Position numbers and translations under genes: made by a program. Under the pieces are notes generated by a model that did no database searches, was not told the origin of the DNA, and worked only from the letters and a program-made list of their open reading frames with translations. From NCBI RefSeq assembly GCF_002858745.1, contig NZ_PJRO01000018.1:1-64000 (forward strand): a DNA stretch of 64,000 nt. Direction: 5' to 3'. Source of the stretch: Mesorhizobium loti. GTDB lineage: Bacteria > Pseudomonadota > Alphaproteobacteria > Rhizobiales > Rhizobiaceae. Shown here piece after piece: positions 51,739-60,569 of the stretch. Positions within the stretch are counted from its first letter, which is position 1; the number at the start of each line of letters is the position of its first letter.

Positions 51739-53628
51739 GTGAGCAGCGGAGGTTTCCGTGACCGCCTTTGGCGCTCCGTCGAGGGGGCCATCGATCCGTT
51801 CAGCGACACGGATCGGGAAGTGCTGCCGGCGGACGCCTGGCGGTTCATTCTCTATTTCGCCAACCAGGCCAAGGGTGCCTTCGTTCTGCTGCTGATCACC
51901 GGTGGGCTGGCTGGTGCCGTGGACGCGGCCATGTACTGGTCGGTCGGCTGGCTGATCGATCTGCTCGACAAGTCCTCGCCCGCCACGCTGCTTGTCGACC
52001 ACTGGCCGGCGCTGGTCGGGCTGCTGTTGCTGATCTTGGTGGTGCGCGCCGTCATCATGATTGCCTCGGCGGTGGTCGAACAGCAGGTGGTGGTGCCGGG
52101 CTTCTACTCGATGGTGCGCTGGCAAGCGTTCCGGCGCGTGATCCAGCAGCCTTACGGTTTCTACCAGAACGATTTCGCGGGTCGTATCGCCACCAAGATC
52201 ATGCAGGGCGGTGAAGCCGTCGGCGACTTCATCATCAATGTGCTGCAGACGATGTGGTCGTTCCTGACCTTCCTGATCCTGGCCATCAGTATTCTTGTGT
52301 CGCTTGACCCGCTGATGGGTGTGGTCGTGGCGTTGTGGTTCGCAGGCTATGCCGGCATCGTCTGGTTCCTGCTGCCGGAGATGCGGCGGGCCGGGCGCGA
52401 AACCGCCGACCAGCGCTCGGTCTTCAACGGGCGGCTGGTCGATGCCTTCACCAACATCGTGGCGGTCAAGCTGTTCGACAGCGGCAGGCGCGAGCATGCC
52501 TATATCCGTGATGGGCTGGAAGGCTTCCTGACCGCGGTGGTGCGGCTGACGCGGGCGATCACCACCGTGCGTTCTTCCGTGGCCATCCTCAACGGCGTCA
52601 TGATGAGCCTGATCGCCATCATCGCCGTTTTGAACTGGACGTCAGGCCACATCTCGACAGGGGCGATCGCCGCTGCGCTCGGCCTGGTCTTCCGGCTCAA
52701 CCAGATGTCGGGCTGGATGATGTTCAACATCAACGGGCTGGTTCGCAACTACGCCACTGTGCAGGACGCAACGCGCACGATCTCGGTGACGCCTTCGATC
52801 CGTGATGCGCAAGACGCGGCCGTGATGCCGCGCGCTAGCGGCGATATCCGTTTCGAGAACGTCTCCTTCCACTACGGCAAGGAAGGCGGCGTCATCGACA
52901 GCCTGAACCTGCATATCCGCCCCGGTGAACGCGTGGCGATCGTCGGACCTTCGGGGGCCGGCAAGACGACCATCGTCAATCTGATGCTGCGGTTGTTTGA
53001 TGTCGAAAAGGGCCGCATCCTGATTGATGGCCAAGACATCCGCGAGCTGACCCAGGCTTCGCTGCGCGCGCAGTTCGGCGTTGTCAGCCAGGAAGCGATG
53101 CTGATGCATCGTTCGATCCGCGACAATATCGGCTACGGTCGCGAAGGCGCTTCCGAAGCAGAGATTGTCGAAGCGGCAAGGCGCGCCGCCGCGCACGATT
53201 TCATCGTCCATGTCGAGGATCCGCGCGGTCGCAAGGGTTACGAGGCGCAGGTCGGTGAACGCGGCGTCAAGCTGTCGGGCGGACAACGGCAACGTGTGGC
53301 CATCGCCCGCATGATGTTGAAGGACGCACCGATCCTTATCCTGGACGAGGCGACCTCGGCACTCGATTCGGAAGTCGAGGCGGCAATCCAGGAAAACCTT
53401 TACCGGTTGATGGAAGGCAAGACCGTCATCGCGATTGCACATCGGCTTTCCACCATCGCGGCACTCGACCGGCTCGTCGTGATGGACAAGGGCCGAATCG
53501 TCGAGGAAGGAACTCATGAGGAACTGGTGGCGGCCGACGGCCTCTATGCACGACTGTGGAAACGGCAATCCGGTGGCTTCCTGTTCAGCGGCGACGACTC
53601 ACTGGACACGGCAAGTGCTGCCGAGTGA
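51739..53628 (+). CDS. ABC exporter, fused permease-ATPase (3 of 3)
   Basis: 629 aa from a GTG at 51739, with GAGGA upstream. Walker A is GPSGAGKTTIVNLMLRL (Pro-Ser and Thr in place of Arg-Ser and Ser in copies 1 and 2), signature LSGGQRQRVAIARM, Walker B ILILDEATSALDSEVE. More diverged than copies 1 and 2 in both halves, but the last ~130 residues remain highly similar, consistent with old duplication plus gene conversion. The 144-base gap before it is noncoding. Confidence 0.9.
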   Translation: MSSGGFRDRLWRSVEGAIDPFSDTDREVLPADAWRFILYFANQAKGAFVLLLITGGLAGAVDAAMYWSVGWLIDLLDKSSPATLLVDHWPALVGLLLLILVVRAVIMIASAVVEQQVVVPGFYSMVRWQAFRRVIQQPYGFYQNDFAGRIATKIMQGGEAVGDFIINVLQTMWSFLTFLILAISILVSLDPLMGVVVALWFAGYAGIVWFLLPEMRRAGRETADQRSVFNGRLVDAFTNIVAVKLFDSGRREHAYIRDGLEGFLTAVVRLTRAITTVRSSVAILNGVMMSLIAIIAVLNWTSGHISTGAIAAALGLVFRLNQMSGWMMFNINGLVRNYATVQDATRTISVTPSIRDAQDAAVMPRASGDIRFENVSFHYGKEGGVIDSLNLHIRPGERVAIVGPSGAGKTTIVNLMLRLFDVEKGRILIDGQDIRELTQASLRAQFGVVSQEAMLMHRSIRDNIGYGREGASEAEIVEAARRAAAHDFIVHVEDPRGRKGYEAQVGERGVKLSGGQRQRVAIARMMLKDAPILILDEATSALDSEVEAAIQENLYRLMEGKTVIAIAHRLSTIAALDRLVVMDKGRIVEEGTHEELVAADGLYARLWKRQSGGFLFSGDDSLDTASAAE

Positions 53629-53682
53629 GCTGTCCCCCAGTTCGTCTCTATTTGTTCGGCGAGACGCGAAAGGATGGATTGA

Positions 53683-54006
53683 ATGACACTCAGGCCTCCT
53701 TCTGGTTACTCTGGATCGTCCGGCGGTTCGCTGGCTGAAGCGATGTTTGATGCACTGGGTCACGAGGTGCTGGCGGAGAAGGCTGCCGCCCTTGGCCGGG
53801 CAGGGGAACGCGCTGAAAAGGCGCTTCTGCGACTCAGGACCTATGCCGGCGACGAGGCAGGCAGAGCCGGGTTGCTCAAGGAAACGGCCAATCTTGTCTA
53901 TGCCTGGTTCATCCAGCGCGAATTGTGCGGCTTTCGCCGACATGACGCGGTGATCCGCGACCTGCAGATACCGCGCGAAGTGCTTGTCAGACTGGGCGCG
54001 GCATAA
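53683..54006 (+). CDS. DUF6665-like small protein
   Basis: 107 aa, helical and soluble (EVLAEKAAALGRAGERAEKALLRL; VYAWFIQRELCGFRRHDAVIRDLQIPREVLVRLG). The pattern recalls the DUF6665 family; identification is from memory and not checked. It sits 54 bases after the exporters and just upstream of petABC. Function unknown. Confidence 0.75.
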   Translation: MTLRPPSGYSGSSGGSLAEAMFDALGHEVLAEKAAALGRAGERAEKALLRLRTYAGDEAGRAGLLKETANLVYAWFIQRELCGFRRHDAVIRDLQIPREVLVRLGAA

Positions 54007-54227
54007 GATCATTTTCCGGCGCGGCATTTCTCCCCGCGACAATCTGCCCTGTGGCCCTCACCCGACTGGACAAAAACGGGCTGCACGCATAAACCGAAAT
54101 CCAAATGCCGGAGGAATTCGCTAGCCTGTTGCCATGCGCTGTCGGGCCGGTGCGAATTGAGCGGGGATGCTCAAGCGGGACAGGGGCTCGCCTTTCGGTA
54201 CGGAAGAGGCGAAAGGACCAGGCACCC

Positions 54228-54794
54228 GTGAGCGCAAGTGACGAAACCCACGATCCAAATCGCCGTGATTTTCTTTATATAGCCACCGGCATGGCCGGCG
54301 TGGTTGGTGCGGCTTCTGTCGCCTGGCCGTTCATCGATCAGATGCGTCCCGACGCGTCGACGCTGGCACTCGCCTCGGTCGAGGTGGACGTATCCTCGCT
54401 GACGCCGGGCATGTCGCTGACGGTGAAATGGCGCGGCAAACCGGTCTTCATCCGCAACCGGACTCCCGAAGAGGTGAAGGCCGCGCAGGACGTCAAGCTG
54501 GAAGATCTGAAGGACCCGCTCGCCCGCAACGCCAATCTGGGATCGGATGCCACAGCTGCCGACATCGACCGTTCCGCCGGCAAGGGCAAGGAAAACTGGC
54601 TGGTGATGATCGGCGTGTGTACCCATCTCGGCTGCATTCCGCTCGGCCAGCAGGGTGAATATGGCGGTTGGTTCTGCCCGTGCCATGGCTCGGTCTACGA
54701 TACCGCAGGCCGCATCCGCCAGGGTCCGGCGCCCGAGAACATGGCCGTTCCGGTCTTTTCATTCATCTCCGATACCAAGATTCGCGTCGGCTGA
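54228..54794 (+). CDS. petA: Ubiquinol-cytochrome c reductase Rieske iron-sulfur subunit
   Basis: 188 aa from a GTG at 54228 (AAGGA before it); longer frames upstream lack homology. The N-terminal Tat-type motif NRRDFLYIA leads into one transmembrane anchor (TGMAGVVGAASVAWPFI). The [2Fe-2S] cluster ligands are in GVCTHLGCIPLG (Cys, His) and WFCPCHGSVYD (Cys, His), with the disulfide Cys pair. It takes electrons from ubiquinol in complex III. Followed directly by petB and petC. Confidence 0.96.
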   Translation: MSASDETHDPNRRDFLYIATGMAGVVGAASVAWPFIDQMRPDASTLALASVEVDVSSLTPGMSLTVKWRGKPVFIRNRTPEEVKAAQDVKLEDLKDPLARNANLGSDATAADIDRSAGKGKENWLVMIGVCTHLGCIPLGQQGEYGGWFCPCHGSVYDTAGRIRQGPAPENMAVPVFSFISDTKIRVG

Positions 54795-54810
54795 GGCAGG
54801 GGGAATTTCC

Positions 54811-56112
54811 ATGAGCGAGGGACACTCGACCTATTCGCCGAAGACCGGCCTCGGACGCTGGTTTGACGCACGCATGCCGCTGCCGCGGCTCGTTTATGAT
54901 TCTTTCGTCGCCTATCCGGTGCCGCGCAACCTGAACTACATGTGGACGTTCGGCGGCATCCTCTCGATCATGCTAGTGTCGCAGATCATCACCGGCATCG
55001 TGCTGGCGATGCACTACGTCTCCGACACGAGCCTCGCATTCGGTTCGGTCGAGAAGATCATGCGAGACGTCAACAGCGGCTGGCTCTTGCGCTACATGCA
55101 TTCCAACGGCGCGTCGTTCTTCTTCATCGCCGTCTACCTGCACATCTTCCGCGGTCTCTATTATGGCTCCTACAAGGCGCCACGCGAGCTTCTGTGGGTG
55201 CTGGGCTGCATCATCTACCTTCTGATGATGGCGACCGGCTTCATGGGCTACGTGCTGCCGTGGGGACAGATGTCGTTCTGGGGTGCCACCGTCATCACCG
55301 GCTTCTTCACCGCCATTCCATTGGTCGGCGACTGGATCCAGCAGCTTCTGCTCGGCGGTTTTGCTGTCGACAACCCGACGCTGAACCGCTTCTTCGCGCT
55401 GCACTACCTGCTGCCGTTCATGATCGCCGGTGTCGTGGTGTTGCACGTCTGGGCACTGCATGTGACCGGCCAGAACAACCCGACCGGCATCGAGGTGAAG
55501 TCGAAGACCGATACCGTTGCCTTCACACCCTATGCGACCATCAAGGACGCGTTCGCCATGGTGGTGTTCCTGCTGGTGTTCGCCTACTTCATCTTCTACA
55601 TGCCGAATTATCTCGGCCACCCGGACAATTACACGGTTGCCGACCCACTGAAGACGCCGGCCCATATCGTTCCGGAATGGTACTTCCTGCCGTTCTACGC
55701 GATCCTGCGCGCCGTCACCTTCAACATCGGGCCGATCGATTCGAAGCTGGGTGGCGTGCTGGCCATGTTCGGCGCCATCGCCATGCTGTTCATCCTGCCG
55801 TGGCTGGATACGTCCAAGGTGCGCTCGGCAGTCTATCGTCCATGGTACAAGCTGTTCTTCTGGCTGTTCGCCGCCAATGCCATCTTCCTTGGCTGGCTCG
55901 GATCGAAGCCGGCGGAGGGCTGGTATATCCCGGCCATGCAGATTTCGACGCTGTTCTACTTCGCCTTCTTCCTGGTCGTTCTGCCGGTGCTCGGACTGAT
56001 CGAGACGCCGCGTCGCCTGCCCAATTCCATTACCGAGGCGGTGCTGGAAAAGAACAAGGCGGGCTCCGGACATCCCGCGGGCGCGGCTGCCGCGCCGGAA
56101 ACCAAGGGCTGA
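54811..56112 (+). CDS. petB: Cytochrome b subunit of the bc1 complex
   Basis: 433 aa, the normal length of the full proteobacterial cytochrome b. It starts at the ATG at 54811 (GGGGGAA upstream). Eight or so transmembrane helices are evident. Two haem-binding His pairs are present (RYMHSNGASFFF with VYLHIFRGLYYG; ALHYLLPFMIAG with LHVWALHVTGQN). The Qo-site motif is VPEWYFLPFYA. It lies 16 bases after petA in the same operon. Confidence 0.97.
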   Translation: MSEGHSTYSPKTGLGRWFDARMPLPRLVYDSFVAYPVPRNLNYMWTFGGILSIMLVSQIITGIVLAMHYVSDTSLAFGSVEKIMRDVNSGWLLRYMHSNGASFFFIAVYLHIFRGLYYGSYKAPRELLWVLGCIIYLLMMATGFMGYVLPWGQMSFWGATVITGFFTAIPLVGDWIQQLLLGGFAVDNPTLNRFFALHYLLPFMIAGVVVLHVWALHVTGQNNPTGIEVKSKTDTVAFTPYATIKDAFAMVVFLLVFAYFIFYMPNYLGHPDNYTVADPLKTPAHIVPEWYFLPFYAILRAVTFNIGPIDSKLGGVLAMFGAIAMLFILPWLDTSKVRSAVYRPWYKLFFWLFAANAIFLGWLGSKPAEGWYIPAMQISTLFYFAFFLVVLPVLGLIETPRRLPNSITEAVLEKNKAGSGHPAGAAAAPETKG

Positions 56113-56140
56113 GCGAGAAGAGAATCCAGGGGATATTGGT

Positions 56141-57013
56141 ATGAAGAAGATTCTCATTTCGTTGGCCGCGGTCTCGGCGCTGTTCGTCGGCGCGGCTGCC
56201 TATGCCGAGGAAGCCGGAAAGGCAGGCGAAGCCTCGCACGAGGCCAACCCGACCCATTTCCCGATCCACGAGCCGAAGGAAATGAACTGGACCTTCTCGG
56301 GGCCCTTCGGCACCTACGACAAGGCGCAGTTGCAGCGAGGTCTCAAGGTCTACAAGGAAGTCTGCTCGGCCTGCCATTCGATGAAATTAGTGGCCTTCCG
56401 CACGCTTTCGGACCTTGGTTACTCGGAAGCGCAGGTCAAGGCCTTCGCCGCCGGTTACACCGTCCAGGACGGCCCGAATGACGCCGGCGAGATGTTCGAG
56501 CGCCCGGGTCTGCCGTCCGATTATTTCCCGTCGCCCTATCCGAACGACAAGGCCGCGGCTGCCGCCAACGGCGGCGCCGTTCCGCCGGATATGTCGCTGT
56601 TGGCCAAGGCGCGCGGTCTGACGCGCGGATTCCCGCAGTTCGTCATCGACATCTTTACGCAGTATGCCGAGAGCGGCCCGGACTACATCCACGCGCTGCT
56701 CAACGGCTATGACGAGCAGCCGCCTTCCGGCATGAAGATCCCCGAAGGCACGCACTACAACCCGTTCTTCAACGCGGGTGTGTCGCTGAAGATGCCGAAG
56801 CCGATTTCGGCGGACCAGGTCACCTACGACGACGGCACGCCGCAGACGGTCGAGCAGTATTCGGAAGACGTAACTACATTCCTGATGTGGACGGCCGAGC
56901 CGAAACTGGAAGACCGCAAGAAGACCGGCTTCCGCGTCGTCATCTTCCTGCTGCTCTTTGCGGTGCTGATGTATCTTACCAAGCGCAAGGTCTGGTCGAA
57001 CGTCGCACACTAA
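56141..57013 (+). CDS. petC: Cytochrome c1 subunit of the bc1 complex
   Basis: 290 aa with a signal peptide (LISLAAVSALFVGAAAYAEE). The haem is attached at CSACHSM near residue 72. The Met ligand is probably in SGMKIPEGTHYNPFFN. A C-terminal transmembrane anchor (RVVIFLLLFAVLMYLTKRKVW) fixes it in the membrane. It hands electrons to soluble or membrane cytochrome c. The operon ends here with a strong terminator. Confidence 0.97.
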   Translation: MKKILISLAAVSALFVGAAAYAEEAGKAGEASHEANPTHFPIHEPKEMNWTFSGPFGTYDKAQLQRGLKVYKEVCSACHSMKLVAFRTLSDLGYSEAQVKAFAAGYTVQDGPNDAGEMFERPGLPSDYFPSPYPNDKAAAAANGGAVPPDMSLLAKARGLTRGFPQFVIDIFTQYAESGPDYIHALLNGYDEQPPSGMKIPEGTHYNPFFNAGVSLKMPKPISADQVTYDDGTPQTVEQYSEDVTTFLMWTAEPKLEDRKKTGFRVVIFLLLFAVLMYLTKRKVWSNVAH

Positions 57014-57035
57014 GCCGAGCGGCACAGAGAATTGG

Positions 57036-57060
57036 AAAGGCGCCTTCGGGCGCCTTTTTC
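57036..57060 (+). terminator. Rho-independent terminator of petABC
   Basis: Perfect 8-bp stem AAGGCGCC / GGCGCCTT with a UUCG tetraloop, followed by T-rich TTTTTCG. It lies 23 bases after the petC stop. Confidence 0.93.
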
Positions 57061-57174
57061 GTTTGGCCCTACACTCAGTCGTGCATGACCGACCCGATGC
57101 GCTGTTCCCGTGATGGACGTTGGCGTTGCCACATGTTTACGTGGCGGTGGGGGGCGTCGTTAGGGAGGAAAGCC

Positions 57175-58539
57175 GTGGCTGGTCCATCTCACTCGACTGC
57201 CGTTGACCCCGGCATACGCGAGCGCGTCGTTCGAAAAGTTGCCTGGCGGCTGATGCCGTTTCTCGGTCTGCTCTATTTCATCAATTATCTTGACCGCACC
57301 AATATCGGCTTTGCCGCGCCGCACGGCATGAATGATGCGCTGGGTTTCGACAAGGCTGCGTTCGGGCTTGCCTCAGGCATCTTCTTCATCGGCTATCTGC
57401 TGCTTGAAGTGCCCAGCAACCTCATCCTGAACAAGGTTGGCGCGCGCCGCTGGATCGCGCGCATCATGGTGAGCTGGGGCATCGTCGCCTCGCTGATGGC
57501 ATTCGTGCCCAATGCGCTGTCGATGTATGGCCTGCGTTTCCTGCTCGGGATTGCCGAAGCCGGCTTCTTTCCAGGCATCATCCTTTATCTGACGTTCTGG
57601 TTTCCCAAGCGTGAGCGTGCCCGCGCGGTGGCACTGTTCATGATTGCAATCCCGGTTTCGTCCGTGATCGGCTCGCCGCTGTCCGCGTGGCTGATCTCGG
57701 CCGGCCATGGGTTGGTATTCGGGCTGGACGGCTGGCGCTTCATGTTCCTGGTCGAAGGCCTGCCGGCGATCCTGATCGGCGTGCTTTGCTGGTTCTATCT
57801 CACCGACAAGCCACAGGACGCCGCCTGGCTGACGGCGGAGGAGCGCAACTGGCTGCAGAACGAGATGGACACCGAGCATGCCCAGACCAGCCAACGCTAT
57901 CACTACCCGCTCAGAAAGGCGCTGACGCAGCCTCGCATCCTGGCGCTGGCCTTCGTCTATTTCGGCGTCGTCTATGGGCTCTATGCGGTCGGCTTCTTCC
58001 TGCCGACGATCATCGCGGGCTTCAAGCAGGCCTTCAATACAGAGTATTCGATCATCGAGCAGGGCTTCATCGTCGCGATCCCTTATGCCTTCGGGGCGAT
58101 AGCGATGTATCTGTGGGCACGGCATGGCGACAGCACCGGCGAACGGGTTTGGCACGTGGCCATTCCGACCATCGTCGGCGGTCTCGCCATTCCGGTCGCG
58201 CTCTACATGCAATCGCCCTTCACGACGATGATCGCGGTGACGATCTGCGCCATGGGCATCTGTTCGGCGCTCCCGACCTTCTGGGCGCTGCCGACGCGGT
58301 TCCTGACAGGGGCCGCGGCAGCGGGCGGCATTGCGCTCATCAATTCGCTTGGCAATCTCGCCGGCTTCGTCGGCCCCTATGTGACCGGATGGCTCACCGA
58401 TCTGACGGGCAATCCGAAGGCGGGATTGTGGGTGGTTGGAGCTTTCATGATCGCAGCGGGCGTCATCGCGGTCCTGCTCAAGGCAGCACCTGCGCCGGAT
58501 GATGAACGCGTGGCGGAGACCGATACGCTGGCGGTATAG
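57175..58539 (+). CDS. MFS transporter, anion:cation symporter (ACS)-like
   Basis: 454 aa from a GTG at 57175, preceded by a near-perfect AGGGAGGAAA. Twelve hydrophobic helices; the first loop motif is NYLDRTNIGFAAPHGMNDALG, typical of the ACS family (tartrate, hydroxyphenylacetate, phthalate or galactonate uptake), with RFLLGIAEAGFFPGIILYL in helix 4. It likely imports an organic anion with protons. No regulator or catabolic gene is adjacent, so the substrate is unknown. A RIME-like repeat follows the gene. Confidence 0.9.
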   Translation: MAGPSHSTAVDPGIRERVVRKVAWRLMPFLGLLYFINYLDRTNIGFAAPHGMNDALGFDKAAFGLASGIFFIGYLLLEVPSNLILNKVGARRWIARIMVSWGIVASLMAFVPNALSMYGLRFLLGIAEAGFFPGIILYLTFWFPKRERARAVALFMIAIPVSSVIGSPLSAWLISAGHGLVFGLDGWRFMFLVEGLPAILIGVLCWFYLTDKPQDAAWLTAEERNWLQNEMDTEHAQTSQRYHYPLRKALTQPRILALAFVYFGVVYGLYAVGFFLPTIIAGFKQAFNTEYSIIEQGFIVAIPYAFGAIAMYLWARHGDSTGERVWHVAIPTIVGGLAIPVALYMQSPFTTMIAVTICAMGICSALPTFWALPTRFLTGAAAAGGIALINSLGNLAGFVGPYVTGWLTDLTGNPKAGLWVVGAFMIAAGVIAVLLKAAPAPDDERVAETDTLAV

Positions 58540-58611
58540 TCTGCGGGCAGGCACGCGCCGGAAGTCGAATGTGCAGCGGCTTCCGGCTTTTCTTTGCCTG
58601 TCGCAGCCGCC

Positions 58612-58708
58612 AGAGCGTTTCCGTCTTTCACGGAAACGCGGAAACGCTCTAACTTTTTACGCAATTCCGGACGCAAAACCGCTACACACTTTTGCTGGAA
58701 TTGCTCTA
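58612..58708. repeat. RIME-like intergenic palindromic repeat, copy F
   Basis: About 97 bases between the MFS gene and apt: AGAGCGTTTCCGTCTTTCACGG, GGAAACGCTCTAACTTTTTACG, CGGACGCAAAACCGCTACAC and TTTTGCTGGAATTGCTCTA. Slightly shortened in the AACTCTTTGTTTT block relative to copy D. It sits in the 5' leader of apt. Confidence 0.88.
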
Positions 58709-58738
58709 TCGATGGTGAGAACAGGAAATGGATTCTTG

Positions 58739-59284
58739 ATGTCACCGTCGATCGAAGAAACGCTGCTTTCCGCCATCCGCACCATCCCGGACTATCCGAA
58801 ACCGGGCATCCTGTTTCGCGACATCACCACGTTGCTCGGCAATGCGCGCGCCTTTCGGCGGGCGATCGACGAACTGGTGCACCCTTATGCCGGTCAGAAG
58901 ATAGAGAAGATCGCCGGCATCGAGGCACGCGGCTTCATCCTGGGTGGGGCCATTGCGCATCAGCTCTCGGCTGGCTTCGTGCCGATCCGCAAGAAAGGCA
59001 AGCTGCCGCATGAGACCGTGCGCGTCGCCTACAGCCTGGAATATGGGCTGGACGAGATGGAAATGCACAAGGATGGCGTGGCCCAGGGCGAAAAGGTGAT
59101 CCTGGTCGACGATCTGATCGCTACCGGCGGTACGGCGGAAGCGGCCGTAAAACTGCTGCGCCAGATCGGAGCCGACATCGTCTCCGCCTGTTTCGTCATC
59201 GACCTGCCGGATCTTGGCGGACGCAAAAAGCTCGAAGCGCTCGGCGTGCCGGTGCGAACACTGGTCGCCTTCGACGGACATTGA
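58739..59284 (+). CDS. apt: Adenine phosphoribosyltransferase
   Basis: 181 aa from the ATG at 58739; a longer open frame upstream runs through the RIME-like repeat and is not real. The PRPP-binding motif is VILVDDLIATGGTAEAA near 120-135, and the adenine-site region begins DYPKPGILFRDITTLL. It salvages adenine to AMP. Single gene, convergent with the LysE-type gene. Confidence 0.95.
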   Translation: MSPSIEETLLSAIRTIPDYPKPGILFRDITTLLGNARAFRRAIDELVHPYAGQKIEKIAGIEARGFILGGAIAHQLSAGFVPIRKKGKLPHETVRVAYSLEYGLDEMEMHKDGVAQGEKVILVDDLIATGGTAEAAVKLLRQIGADIVSACFVIDLPDLGGRKKLEALGVPVRTLVAFDGH

Positions 59285-59340
59285 AAGTTCGAGTCCGGGG
59301 CGTTTTCGGGCGAGCGCATCCTCGCGTGTGAAGGCCGACC

Positions 59341-59973
59341 TCACATCCCCCTTACGGCTCTGAACAGCGTGAAGGCAGCGACAGCCATCAGGAGCAGGCC
59401 GGCGCTGCGGCCGATCCAGGCGGTCGCCGCGTGGTTTTCGATCAGTGCATCGCGTCCGCGCAAGGCAGCAAGCGCCAGCCCGCCATAGATGACCATCTGC
59501 ACGGCGATCGTCATGGTGCCCATGATCAGCGCCTGCAGCCAGATCGGGCCGTAGATCGGTTTCATGAACTGCGGATAGACGGCGAGCACGAACAGCCAGG
59601 CCTTGGGGTTGAGCACGCAGGTAAGGACACCCTGCGCCAGGATCGTACCAAGCGGACGTGCCGCCGCCGCCTCGACCGTGTCCACGGCGATCGTGCTGCG
59701 AGAGAGGGTGAAGCCGATCCACATCATGTAGAGCGAGCCTGCTACCATCATGGCGGGCGCTATGACGGGCAGCAGTGTGGACAGGCCTGTGACGAAGACC
59801 ATGCCGAAGATGGTGTGGCAGATGCCGCCAAGCATGATGCCGGCGGTTGCCGCCGCGCCTGCTTGCCGACCGCCGGTGAGCGCGTTGGCGAGCACGAACA
59901 GCATGTCCATGCCTGGTACGACGATAATGCCGACAAGCAGAACGAAATAGAGCCACAAGGCGCTGGTATCCAT
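59341..59973 (-). CDS. LysE/RhtB family amino acid exporter
   Basis: 210 aa from the ATG at 59973, with GGGGA about nine bases upstream. Six hydrophobic helices; the start LWLYFVLLVGIIVVPGMDMLFVLANAL carries the family PG motif, and CVLNPKAWLFVLAVYPQFM is the second conserved signature. It exports small amino acids or related compounds. A 26-base palindrome lies 76-101 bases upstream and may be its operator. Confidence 0.9.
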   Translation of the reverse strand: MDTSALWLYFVLLVGIIVVPGMDMLFVLANALTGGRQAGAAATAGIMLGGICHTIFGMVFVTGLSTLLPVIAPAMMVAGSLYMMWIGFTLSRSTIAVDTVEAAAARPLGTILAQGVLTCVLNPKAWLFVLAVYPQFMKPIYGPIWLQALIMGTMTIAVQMVIYGGLALAALRGRDALIENHAATAWIGRSAGLLLMAVAAFTLFRAVRGM

Positions 59974-60048
59974 AGGTCGCATCCCCCAGACCCGGATGCG
60001 CCGCCATGGCGGACCTCGTGTCCCAACAAGGCGTTCAGATAGCGTAGC

Positions 60049-60074
60049 CATCCTGACACCTTGGTGTCAGGATG
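60049..60074. promoter_or_regulatory. Perfect 12-bp dyad between the LysE-type and MaoC genes
   Basis: CATCCTGACACC and GGTGTCAGGATG flank a TT centre (60049-60060 with 60063-60074). There is no T tract on the minus strand, so it is more like a repressor operator for the exporter than a terminator, although it also lies after the MaoC operon. Confidence 0.55.
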
Positions 60075-60101
60075 CGATGGCTGTGCTCAGCTTTGCAGGG
60101 A

Positions 60102-60569
60102 TTATTCGGCCTTCACCAGCACGGAGCTTTCGAATTCGATTACCTTGTCGCCGGTGGAATCGAAAGCCTCGCACAGGATGGTCAGCAATCGCCAGCCTGG
60201 TCGCGAAGCCAGCGCGCGGTGAGCCAGGCCGGTACGGGTGAAGGTGACCGTCTCGCCCGAAAACACCGGTTTCAGCCATTTGAGGTTGCGGAAGCCGGGC
60301 GAGGGGCCGTATTCCGGCTCAGGGCCCGGGCCATCCCAGACGATATCAGGCCGCTTCGGTGTCTTCAGATTGTATTTCATCCAGGTCGCGGCGGTGTGCC
60401 AACCCGATGCGCACAGGCCACCGAGCAGGCTGGTTCTGGCTGCCTCTTCGTCGACATGGAAGACCTGCGGGTCGAATTTGCGGGCGAAGGCCTTGATGGC
60501 CTCCGGCTCGAAGGTGTGCGAGCCGAGCGTGACGGTGACACCGATGCCGAAATAGTCGTCGAGCGTCAT
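60102..60569 (-). CDS. MaoC-like hot-dog hydratase (second of a tandem pair)
   Basis: 155 aa from the ATG at 60569, which overlaps the stop of the upstream paralog by four bases. The hot-dog fold catalytic region is AFARKFDPQVFHVDEEAARTSLLGGLCASGWHTAATWM, with the Asp and His dyad of R-hydratases. It resembles MaoC/NodN-type enzymes acting on CoA esters (enoyl-CoA or mesaconyl-CoA hydration). With its twin it could form a heterodimer, as in two-subunit hydratases. Substrate unknown. Confidence 0.88.
   Translation of the reverse strand: MTLDDYFGIGVTVTLGSHTFEPEAIKAFARKFDPQVFHVDEEAARTSLLGGLCASGWHTAATWMKYNLKTPKRPDIVWDGPGPEPEYGPSPGFRNLKWLKPVFSGETVTFTRTGLAHRALASRPGWRLLTILCEAFDSTGDKVIEFESSVLVKAE

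Noticed and set aside
54973..56157. 394-aa open frame on the minus strand
   Set aside because: Antisense to cytochrome b, which has unmistakable haem and Qo motifs.
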